Shown here piece by piece: positions 10,118 through 22,700 of a DNA stretch of 62,000 bases. Every line of letters begins with the position of its first letter. Within the stretch, counting starts at the first letter, position 1. The position numbers and the translations under genes were made by a program. Origin of the DNA: Liolophura sinensis (taxonomy: Eukaryota > Mollusca > Polyplacophora > Chitonida > Chitonidae); the NCBI RefSeq assembly GCF_032854445.1, contig NC_088307.1, positions 23,199,953 to 23,261,952 of the forward strand. The letters are read 5' to 3'. The notes below the pieces were generated by a model. It had not been told where the DNA came from, ran no database searches, and saw nothing but the letters and a program-made list of their open reading frames with translations.

Positions 10118-13100
10118 GTATGTTTGACAAATGTCGCGGTTATCTTGGAAAGATCAATGTATATGAACACGTCGAGTCCGATGTGTCAAAACAGAGCAAC
10201 AACAACAAAGCAGTCTGCTGGTTTTAAATGTCACTAATTTGACTTAATGGCCATTTTTTAATGCTTGTGCAATTGGTCGACACAAAAGCGGCCTTGATAT
10301 CAAAAGCAGTCCGAGGATTTAGACTTTGTTAGCACCACACTCTCTTTGATTTACATTTTAAGTTGACTGATGTTGAACAATAAATAGGTGGGAGGGGCAG
10401 GGTGACCTGTTTTCAGAGTGCTTAAGTGCTGTCAAAATGTTTAGTCAATAATGCAGTGAGACAAATCACCAAATAAATCCAAGACTCAATGTTACACATA
10501 GTAGAATAAATGATGTAAATTATTAGGGCTAATTACTTTCTTGACATGGTTGGTAGGGCAAGTCCATGTTAAATAGACAGCTTTCACTTTCATCTTCACC
10601 TCTAGTCTGTAATTTACTGGTTGGATTAAAAGAAGGTGGTAAATTCTTTACAAAAAATTCACAATACATTGTATAAGTAAATTACACATTGTGAATATAA
10701 ATTAAAAAGTGGAATAAAATTGTAAAAGTGGAATTATTTTAGAACACCTGTTAAGTGACAGTAGTGGAACTAAGGACTAATATATCTGGTATATTAGCCC
10801 CAGGTAGAACATAGAATACTTCACTCTGTGGTGGTATATATGATAATACAAGTGCTAATGTAATAATGCTGTTTGGTTTTCAATATTATTTTTTCTCAAT
10901 CATTTCACTGTGTGATAAAATATATGTAGATGTACATTTTGTTTAATTTACACTACTATCTGTTTTCTGTATTTTTTCTCTCACTTATGCTCTTGAATAT
11001 TAAACAGGTCCAAACTTGGTGCATTATTTGGAATTGATCAAGCATCTAGTCAGGGTGGGAATGAGTCACTAAAATACTCGGCACCAAAACAACCCAGGAA
11101 GAAAACAGGTACACATATACGTTACATCAGTACATTGAAACTGAGCATAATGAAAGTATTTTCTATTGCCCTGTTTTCTGTTTCTTCTTTATTTTTCATT
11201 AAATATAATAAATATATATATTTTTTGGTGTTTTTTAAGCGTTTTACTGACATGTTTCTGTAGTATTACTGTACTGAAAACTGTTTTCAGTTCATGTATA
11301 TACCTAGCCATGATCAGCTTCTTGAACACTGAACAGTGATAAGCTGAAATCTTAACCATCATTAATGTACAATGAATTTCATTATTTTCCTAATCGAAAT
11401 AGTGGAGTAGGATTTTCCATATATATTTAGAAGATAATGTACACAAGTCATTTGTACAGATTTATACAACAATTGTTTGTGTAAAAGAATAAAAAAAAAA
11501 CAAAAAAAACCCCAAAGCAAACAAAATAAGGTAGACTTACCTTTCAAATTCAGTGACACTGCTAATTGTTAGTGTGACTTTCAGTCTGTTATCAATATTT
11601 ACTGATCTGTGGATTTCTTTTCAGACACTGCCACTGGGGGATCTGCCCCAGCTGTTATGAATGCTGCAGCTATCCAGGCCTATAAATAGTGAGTGGAGAT
11701 ATTCTGATTATGAGGTTTTTTTTCATGTGATTTAAAAAATAACAGCTCAGTATCCTGTAATGATGTTTTGGTTGTATGCGTGCTCCAAAAATGTTTTATT
11801 GATTTTGAAAAGCCTTCACCAGCCATGACATTCTTATTAGATTACAGTAAAACTCACCTAATCTAGATTTGGTATAATTTGTCACAGTAAGTTTTCTGAG
11901 ACTTACTTCTTGTCCTTGTCTTAAGTTACAGAGATTTAGTTGCAGCTAGTTAAAGATAAATTCCCTGTAATTCTAATTGTTTTGTATGACTTAATGTTTT
12001 GTCAACAGCACTGATGGACAGTATGTGAAACAGGGAAAGCTGGGTGCTGCTGTTTTAGGCAACCACAGCAATCAAGACGTGAGTACCTAGTTCATAATTT
12101 TTCATTTCAATCATCCTTTTCTGCAAAATCTGCTTTACCCAGTTCTGAAAAGACATGAAGCTAAAAGGGCACACTTTACTATTTCCCATTTTGCAAAGCT
12201 GTGTTTTGATAGAAAAGTGTGCGTAGGCTTGTCCAAGACGGCCATCACATAGGAAGCAGTAAAGCTTTCAGAGCCTTTTTTTTCTTGGATTCAGAAATGT
12301 GAAGTTTTCTTTTACTGATCGTTTATTCGTGTCTATTGGTGTGGAGTAGCATGGGTTTCAGTTCATTTGAAGTAGAGGTTAAGTAAAATTTTGTTTGTAA
12401 TGTTAAACTTGATTTTTGCAGTTTTGATATAAATGTTCGAATTTGTATGGATTTTTTTGTAATTTTACAAGTATCATTTTCATAAGTTGTAGTTCAGTTA
12501 CATTCTCTTCTTTTTTCGTTGTTGTTGCAGTACAAGATTCTCTTGTATGTCAGTAAGCAGCAGCAGGTCACCAATGCAAAGATATACTCCGGCTTTGCCT
12601 TCACGGTTCGTATAGAAATTTGATTGTACTAGCCGACTGTTTCTATTGTCATCTGACGGAAAGTACCCTAAATGACCATAAATTTCGTCCATGGCTAACT
12701 TGCCCATTTTTCCTGATTCTGAGAGATCTATTGATTTTAGGTGTTCCTAGGTTTGCTTGGAACATGGGATGATATTGTACTGGAAATTTGTGAGTTTCAT
12801 CTCCAGAATTAATGTTTTAATTTGCCTTTAAAAATGCACTTTTAATCACAAATTTTTCAGTCACTTTTTTTTTTTCAGCAACAAAATTAATATCCCCAAA
12901 ACCTGAAAAAGTTGTGAAAAGCATTATTTTATGCAGCCTTATGTGCAAAAATAGTGTTTGGTTGTTATGTTGTTACTTCATGCACAAGGTGAAGAAAAAG
13001 TTCATGTTAAAAATGTTTATCAGTTTATGATGTTTTTCACACTTGTTAGGACATGCATAAACTGAATGGAGAGCTCAAAATACATTACATTCCATAACAA

Positions 13101-16100
13101 TTAACTGAAAAACTACTTAATAGAAAGTCAGTTTGTACATTGTAAGGAGGGGGCCTCCGTGGCTCAGTTGGTTAGCACGCTACTGGAGAGTAATGAGTTC
13201 AAGTCCAGCTCATGCTGGCTTCCTTTCCGACCGAAAGTGGGAAGGTCAGCCAGCAACCTGGCATGGTCGTGGGTTTCCCCCGGGCTCTTTCCACCCACCA
13301 GAATGCTAGCCCCCATCTTATAAGTGAAATATTCTTAAGTATGGCGTAAAACACCAATGAAATAAATAAATAAATAAATGTACAATGTAAGGATCTTTTT
13401 TAGGTACAACTAAACAACTATGCAAGTTTTTACGATGATGCCAGACAGAGCTGGTCCATTATGTTTGACAACGAAGCCTCAGCCATAGCCTTCACCAAAC
13501 AGGTACATATGCAAATTGGGTTTGTGTGACCAATTTGATTGGTCAGTTGATTTATGGCAAACTTTGACAACGAAGCCTCAGCCATAGCCTTCACCAAACA
13601 GGTACATACGCAAATTGGGTTTGTGTGAACAATTTGATTGGTCAGTTGATTTTTAACAAACTTTGACAACGAAGCCTCGGCCACAGCCTAAACCAAACAG
13701 GTATACAAATTGTATTTGTATTCCTAATTCATCAACCAATTCAGTGCAAGTTATGCATATTTTTAATTTGATTTTTGAGACAAAACTGCATGTACATTGA
13801 GCAGTTTGCACTTTTCTCTAGATATGTAAGGGTAAGACCTTTAATGGACTGGTCTGGATTAGTCAGTCCTGAAACTCCTGTTCTTATTCTGTAGGTGTGT
13901 CTGGCCAAAGCCCTCAGTGGAGGTGCCGCCCAGGAAGTGGTTACTCAAGACCTCACCCTTGGGGAAGGAGGACCCTTAGAGAGTGGGGACTCAGCAGAGG
14001 TCAAGTACACTGGCTGGTTGCTTAGCAACAACACATTTGGCAAAGTGAGTACATTTTTTGTTTTTTACACATTTCTTGGTGAACATAAGCCTCAAATTGC
14101 ATGTACATACACATAAAATGGAAAAATGTAACACAATAATCACTACTTGCTCTCATTACTTTCAATTTCAGATTAGATAATGTTGAAGTTCACCTTTAAG
14201 ACAGGTTTCTGTAAAAGTCTTTCATCAGTAATAATAAAGCACTGAACAAGTTATTTATTGATCTGGTTTCAGGTGTTTGACAGCAATGCAAATGCAGAGA
14301 AACTCTTTCGATTTAAATTGGGCAAAGGCAAGGTGATAAAGGTAAGACAGGCAGGGGCCTCTAGCCCAGTGGTTAGTGTATGGATGCAGAACAATGACTG
14401 AAAAGCCTATCACCAGTATGATCACTGTGAGGTGTCAATTAAATGCTGGCCTACCCTAATTGGGATTTCAGTGGCAAGTGGCAGTCCTTTGGCCACTCCC
14501 ATGGCAAGTAGCAGTCCTTTGGCCACTCCCATGGCAAGTAGCAGTCCTTTGGCCACTCCCATGTACGTTCCATGTTATTTTGTGTGGATTTTGTTAAAGT
14601 TGACACGCTTTCCGCCCATATCACTCGCACATTGAACTCACTGCACATGCGGAAATCAGCATGTGGGTAAGTTCAGCAGTTAATTGCCAAAGGCCAGTGG
14701 TTTACCTACCTCAAGCCATAAAACTGACTGCCAGTGTAGAAGTGAGGAGAAGTTGTTTTTTTAAAGCATAGCACACTAATCAGAAATCAGTAAATCATTT
14801 TAATATGTGACAAGAATATACCATGTCTTGGTTCTCCTTACCAGCATGTAACATGTATGAGCTTGTTGTGTGAGAAAGGTTGTCACTAACTTACCAAATT
14901 CTTGTCGATTACTCCTGGGTTCTTCGAATTCTCCAAAACTGGCCACCATTGTATACATTAAAGGACTGTGAAATATTCTTGACTTGGAGAGTCAAAGCAA
15001 CAGTGAAATAAATAAAAAAAAAACTAAAAATGTGTTAAGTACTGAAACCTGGTGGTTATTTTTAAGATAAAAGTAAAGCTCAAAACACCATTCAGATAAA
15101 TTAAGTCAATAAACTTTTTCAGTTATAACCACATAAGTGTACCATGTCTTGATTCTCCTTACCAGGGCTGGGATATCGGTGTACTGGGGATGAAGAAGAA
15201 TGGCAAGCGTCTGCTGGTGGTCCCGCCAGTCTTTGCCTACGGCGATCAGGGCATGGGTGACCGAGTGCCCTCCAACTCCACACTCATCTTTGAGATTGAG
15301 GTCATTCGGGTGGGTACATGTGTACTGCTGTACTGAGTTCAGGTTACTTCAAATTTGGTAAATGACCTTGGGGTTTAACAATGTTTCGGTCATATGATGA
15401 CGGAAGAATCCTTAGACTGCATGTGATGTGCCTCCTTGTTTCAGGAGGGATTTCCACCTCTCTTTTATCTAGTGCTGCTTCACTGAGACGCCTTACCGAA
15501 GGCAAGTAAGCCGCCCCGCCCCAGCCATTATACTGATACGGGTCAACCAGTTGTTGCACTATCCCCTTCATGCTGAACGCCAGGCGAGGAAGTTACAAGT
15601 TCCTCTTGTAAGGTCTTAGGTGTGATTCAACTCAGGGTTGACTCTGGATCTACCACTCCCGAAGCGGACGCTCTAGCAACTGTGCTATTGGGGCCGGTCA
15701 TTTAGTTTATAGGCAAATAAATGTAATAAAAACTACTTATTGTATTGAAGGTAGCATTTTTTATTGTCCTGTGTTAAACAAACCTTAAAACACCTTTGTG
15801 TATAGATCAATAGAACCCAGAGATTCAGGTAAAATTTGCACTCACAACACCTTTGTGGAAAGATCAATAGAACCCTGAGATTCAGGTAAAATGTGCAGTC
15901 AAAACACCTGTGTATAAAAATCAATAGAACTCTCAGATTCAGTTAAAATGTGCAACTTCGTCACATGCAGAATTTTAGGTAATTTACCATAAGTTTCAAT
16001 TTATTTTCAGGTTAAGTTTTTATTTAGTTCCATTTACTCTGATAAATTTACACTGTTTGTCATCTCAAAATCTAAATTAGGAATAAGCAGTTGGGATGAG

Positions 16101-19100
16101 TTAGTCACATCATTAAAATATAATCCTCCTTGAAATCTGTTCAGAAAAGAATGATGCAGATATTATTTCAAGTATTAAACTGGTAGATTTAATTACTGTT
16201 CCACTGCCTTCTATTTTTGACGAAGGATTTTTTACCAAATGCTGTAGATGGTATAGAATATATATTCTAGTATTAATTGTGCTAAATTCACACAGAAATT
16301 TGCACTTATAATTAAAAAATTACAATCTTGGTAGAGAAAGAAAAACAGTGTGTGCTTTGTTAAACTATTGTTTTTTTTCTGTCAGGTTAAGCTCAGCAAA
16401 TCAGACTCTCCAACAGAGTCCCCGGCTCCAACCCCTGAGGAAGTTGATGACACAACTGTCAAAGTTCGAACACGATCTATCACAGAACAGCTTGCACAGG
16501 TATAAATAGCAGTTTTAGGTGGATCAGCAGGTGATCTTTATGCGTGGATTTCAACGATTCTGATATGGTGCATGATCATATTTCTGTGATGTTTTCAGAT
16601 CTCAAAGAGGGAATTATTACACATCTGCATGTGCTGGTTATTTAACTGATAATTGTTGTTTAATTTTGCCACTCGGTCAGAATACAAATTGTGCAGAAAT
16701 ATTATAGTGATATGAAAGACTCCTACGGAGGAAGCCTAACACTATGTTTCAATAGGATTTTGATGAATAACATTATTTAACCCATGTAACTGAAGACTCC
16801 TTGAAAAACAAAATATTCGGCTGTGTTGGTAAAAGTTTCCTGATGTGATGTGATAATATCCCCTGTGTGACGTCGAATCAAGCAGATGTGATGTTGAGTA
16901 ATGCGTTTATGCTGGGATGACATCAAGAGCATTTGACAGGGCAGCGTCTTTTGTGGATATACGTCAGCGATTGATGACACCATGTGATCGTGGGTGACGT
17001 CACACCAGGCAAAGTGGAAGGCACAGAAGTATTTTGTTTCCATATACTCTGACAAAATGTACACTATCAGTTTTAATTCACTGCAGTATTTTCACAGTTT
17101 AGAAAAGCAATTCAGACTATCCGAGTCTTTATCAATTCACCTTGGTTTTAGGACACAGATGTTTTGACACCGAAGTAGCTCTTTAATTTTGCCATACTCA
17201 AGAATTGTTCACTTATATGATTCCTTTGCGTTTTATGAGTGACGAAACCAGAGTGCCCGTGGTTGTAAACCACTCACCTTCAGCAACATACTGACATACT
17301 TTCCCACATGTAACACACAGATATGCACACCATGTTGGTGGGATAAGAGTCACCTTTAATCTATGCTTGACTGCCCAAACAACCACACAATTATCGTCAA
17401 CCAGAGCACCTGTGGTGGTAAACATACTGACATACTTTCCCACATGTAACACACAGATATGCATACCATGTTGGTGGGACAAGAGTCACCTTTAATCTAT
17501 GCTTGACTGCCCAAACAACCACACAAGGGTCGTCAACTGCTTATTGTGTATATGGTAAAGAAAAAAGAAGATTTAACGAAAACAAGTAAAAGGCAAATAA
17601 ACATTATTATAAGATGCTTTTGCCAAATCAAGGTGTATATCAAAATTTGGGTGTGTCTGCCAGTCTGCTGTTCCATCTAACCAGCTTTGCAACACCCAAA
17701 TATTGCTTGATTTTAATAAAATTTTGTGTGTTGGTTGAGCTTGTGCTACATCAGCTAAATTAAAAAAAAAACAGCTGGATTTTTGCGAAGTTTTGTATAT
17801 ATAACATTGTCCTTGATTGTGATTGGCCATTGTTTTAGATATTGTCCAATTTTGACAAAATGTTCAGCTTCAGTCAATGACCCAGCAACCTCTCACCAAT
17901 GGGATCGCTGTGAGTTCAAATCCTGCTCATCCTGGCTTCCTCTCCGGCATTACGTGGGAAGGTCTTTCAGCAACCTGCGGATGGTCGTGGGTTTTCCCCG
18001 GGCTCTGCCAGATTTCCTTCCACCATAATGCTGGCCGCCGTTGTATAAGTGAAATATTCTTGAGTACGGCGTAAAACACCAATCAAATAAATAAATCAGT
18101 TAGTGTAACCGAAGATCAATATGAAAGGAAACAACCAGATTCATGGATAAGCTAAATGCATATAATAGTGTTCTTGATTGTGATTAACCGTTGATTTCTG
18201 AGCAATAACAGCTTCACCCACATGTAGTGTCCGATTTTAATCAAATAAAATGCTGCGTGCAGATTTATTTTGTGTCCTCTCAGATCAAGTTCAAACACAG
18301 CTTGATCTGTTTTGCATATTTAGCAAAGGATATAAATTCTCAGAAATCAATGAATTATTTATAAAAACTTTTGCAGTCACCCAAGTCTGACAAGGCAAAG
18401 TTAATATCACGTATGGCTAAGATGGGTCAGCCTATGCTACCTATGAGTGGGGCAGTCGCAGCATCACCTGAAGATGATGAAGATGAAAACACACAGGTAT
18501 GTAGTGTTTATCTGAGGTTAGTATTAAGGTAGAAATGTGAGAATGTATCACTTGAAGGTGATGAAGATGAAGATGAAAACACACAGGTATGTAGTGTTTA
18601 CCTGAGGTTAGTATTAAAGTAGAAATGTGAGATTGTATCACCTGAAGATGATGAGGATGAAGATCAAAGCAAACAGGTAGGTAGTTGTTGCCGGAGCTTA
18701 TCATCAAGGTAGACATCTGTTAATGTATACTCATGAAGATGATGATAAAAACACACAAGTAAGAATTGTTTGTCTGAGCTTAGCAGACAGGTAGACATCT
18801 GTCAGTATATACACCTGAGGATGATGAAGATGAAAACACACAGATAAGAATTGTTTGTCTGAGCTTAGCATACGGGTAGACATCTGTCAGTATATACACC
18901 TGAAGATGATGAAGATGAAAGCACACAGGTGTGTGTTGTTTACCTGAGCTTAGTGTCAAAGTAGAAATCTCTCAATGTATACACCTGGAGATGATGAGGA
19001 AGATGAAAACCCAGGTAAGTATTCTTTACCTGAGCTTAGCTTCATGTGTACACCTGAAGGTGATGAAGGTGGGTGTGTAGTGTTTACCTGAGCTGACAAC

Positions 19101-19697
19101 ATGATAGGAGTTTTGGAATGTACATGTATGCATTCAGATTTTCTCATGTAAGGAGGTTTGATTTGGTTTTAATAAAAGACCTTGCAATGAAGATTTTTTT
19201 CCTTTTACATTGTGTGTGTAAATGCTGAAGAGGTAATAATGTACTGGAGATTTTTTGTAAAAAATTGGTCAGAGCAAATCCAGTTTATTTTTTGTTAATT
19301 TATAATAACCCAGATAATCACATTTCACAAAATATGAGCCCCGTCTGTGCATGTGTTATCGTTCAAAATCGGTAATAATTAAGGTCCCAAAAAATTTAAA
19401 ATGCAACCCGCTTTATAACTTATTTAAACTTTAGATTCACAAAAGTGCATGTATGACTCTGTAATTTCTGAAGAGCAATAATTTCAGTTATTCTTGGTAA
19501 ATAAAAAAAAATTTGATTTGATTGGTGAATACAGATATAGATTTTTTCCCCAAAAGTCTGTTCTCTTTAAATGTAAAACATACATATGTATGTTAATTGA
19601 ATAGAAACCCAGCATGTTCTAACTGAACAAAAATCAGTCAAGCGTGAAGTAAAACATGTCTAATTTTTTTTATTTGTAGTATTATAACCAACAACAA

Positions 19698-19734
<37 letters not shown>

Positions 19735-22700
19735 CAGTTCAGCCAGTCCAGCCAGCCCAGAGCTTCCCGGTGCAGCCACAAGGGGTGCCAGCCAATGCGG
19801 TGCCAATGACTCAGCCAACCATGCCTCAGTATCACCATCATCTACAGAACCAAGTCCCACCCAGTGCTGTCAATCACATGTCAGCTCAACCAATGGTGCA
19901 GCAGCAACAACCAGCTTTTGTACAGAGTAGGTTTTCTCTTAAATCACAGACTGTTTAAGAATAGATTTAGCTGACAATAATTTACATATAAATACAAAAC
20001 ATTTTTACAGCAGAAGCAGATGTACTGATAGATTAAGCATCTCTTGTATGACATATTAATGTGTTGACATTGTGTGACATTGTGAGACATTGTGTTGACA
20101 TTGTGTGACATTGTGTTGACATTGTGTGACATTGTGAGATGTGTTGACATTGTGTGACATTGTGTTGACATTGTGTGACATTGTGAGACGTGTTGACATT
20201 GTGTGACATTGTGTTGACATTGTGTGACATTGTGTGACATTGGATGGAAATGTTCACATGAATTGTTGACATTTCCACTCATTTAATATCTCCATATCAG
20301 TGGTGGACCTCCGTGGCTCACTTGGTTAGCGTGCTAACACAGCGTAATGACCCATGAGTCTCTCACCAATGCGGACGCTGTGAGTTCAAGTCCATCTCAT
20401 GCTGGCTTCCTCTCAGGTCATAAGTGGGAAGGTCTGTGAGCAACCTGTGGATGGTTGTGGGTTCCCCCCAGGCTATGCCCAGTTTCCTTTCACCATAATG
20501 CTGGCCGTGGTCGTATAAGTGAAATATTCTTGAGTACGGCATAAAACACCAATCAAATAAATAAATAAATAACTCCGTATCAGTGAATACTACCTGTACT
20601 AAACAGGCTGACATTCAGGCAATGGTTGAAATCATTTAAAAGGTTTCAAAAGTGGAAGAAAACATTTTTTTTGAATAAGTCTTCTCTGAAAGATGATGAT
20701 TGTTCCTAGATGTATTTCTAAAAATTTCTCTGGTCCACATTTTACTTTTTTTTTGTGCTTTATATGCCAGTGATATATAGTTGTAGAAAATTGTGATGAC
20801 ATTGTCATTGTTGTTCCAAAGAGACGCTACAAAATAAATCTTTTAACAAGTGATAAGGGAAAGTGACAGAATGCTGTAAATTATTTTTCTGAAAAAACAT
20901 ATTAAATTGGGATTCCAAAGGTTCCTCAGATTGATGGTAAGCTCTTGGGGAAGCTCCATTCTGCTTAAAATCATTCCAAAGTTGAATTTGGTGTTGTTTT
21001 TGAAATTTTCAGGAGCTGAGTATTGTAGATTGGTCACTTCCTAACGATTGATATTGATTAACTTTTCTTGCAGACCTCCCATCACAGCAGCTGCAACAAC
21101 AACAACTGTCTTTATATCAGCCAGTCCAACCTCCTATTCAGCAACCCCAAGCCTTTCAGGTAACCATAGCGATCAATCAGTCAGATAAATTTGGAATTCC
21201 TTCTGTTCGCCCACAAATCTGACTGCCACATACATGTATGAGTAACACCAATCATTCAAATCTAATTGAATCAGCCTGCGAACAAGTTTCTTCACTGCTC
21301 TTTTGTAATGGAAATTCCTTTGCATGTGACACCTAGAATTAAATGGAGCATAAAATTTTATAAATTTTTAAAATTATTTTTACAGCCAAATGCTAACCCA
21401 TACGGAATTCAACCAGTTCAGTCCTACAATAACATGTACCCTGCTCCATCATATCCAGGTGAGTATACTGCCATTGTGATGTTAAACCCCAATCATTCAT
21501 TCGTTCATATCCAGGTGAGTATACTGCCATTGTGACCTTAAACCCCAATCATTCATTCATTCATATCCAGGTGAGTATACTGCCATTGTGACGTTAAACC
21601 CCAATCATTTATTCATTCATATCCAGGTGAGTATACTGCCATTGTGATGTTAAACCCCAATCATTCATTCGTTCATATCCAGGTGAGTATACTGCCATTG
21701 TGACATTAAACCCTAATCATTTATTCATTCATATCCAGGTGAGTATACGTTTAACCCCAAATCATTCATTCGTTCATATCCAGGTGAGCATACCGACATT
21801 GTGAGGTTAAACCCCAATCATTCATTCATTCATATCGAGGTGAGTATACTGCCATTGTGATGTTAAACCCCAATCATTCATTCGTTCATATCGAGGTGAG
21901 TATACCGCCATTGTGACCTTAAACCCCAATCATTCATTCATTCATATCCAGGTGAGTATACTGCCATTGTGACGTTAAACCCCAATCATTTATTCATTCA
22001 TATCCAGGTGAGTATACTGCCATTGTGACATTAAACCCCAATCATTTATTCATTCATATCCAGGTGAGTATACTGCCATTGTGATGTTAAACCCCAATCA
22101 TTCATTCGTTCATATCCAGGTGAGTATACTGCCATTGTGACATTAAACCCTAATCATTTATTCATTCATATCCAGGTGAGTATACTGCCATTGTGACATT
22201 AAACCCTAATCATTTATTCATTCATATCCAGGTGAGTATACTGCCATTGTGACCTTAAACCCTAATCATTTATTCATTCATATCCAGGTGAGTATACTGC
22301 CATTGTGATGTTAACCCCAATCATTCATTCGTTCATATCCAGGTGAGTATACCGCCATTGTGACGTTAAACCCCAATCATTCATTCGTTCATATCCAGGT
22401 GAGTATACTGTCATTGTGACATTAAACCCTAATCATTTATGCATTCATATCCAGGTGAGTATACGTTTAACCCCAAATCATTCATTCGTTCATATCTACG
22501 TGAGTATACTGCCATTGTGATGTTAAACCCCAATCATTCATTCATTCATACCCAGGTGAGTATACTGCCATTGTGATGTTAAACCCCAATCATTCATTCG
22601 TTCATATCGAGGCGAGTATACTGCCATTGTGACGTTAAACCCTAATCATTTATTCATTCATATCCAGGTGAGTATACGTTTAATCCCAAATCATTCATTC

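Noticed and set aside
16777-17064. 95-codon minus-strand frame in intron 10
   Set aside because: No domain, no splice partner, and the region lies within an FKBP15 intron without other coding signals.
19944-20282. Minus-strand frames rich in [10 protein letters not shown]
   Set aside because: Translation of the GACATTGTGT minisatellite in intron 12.
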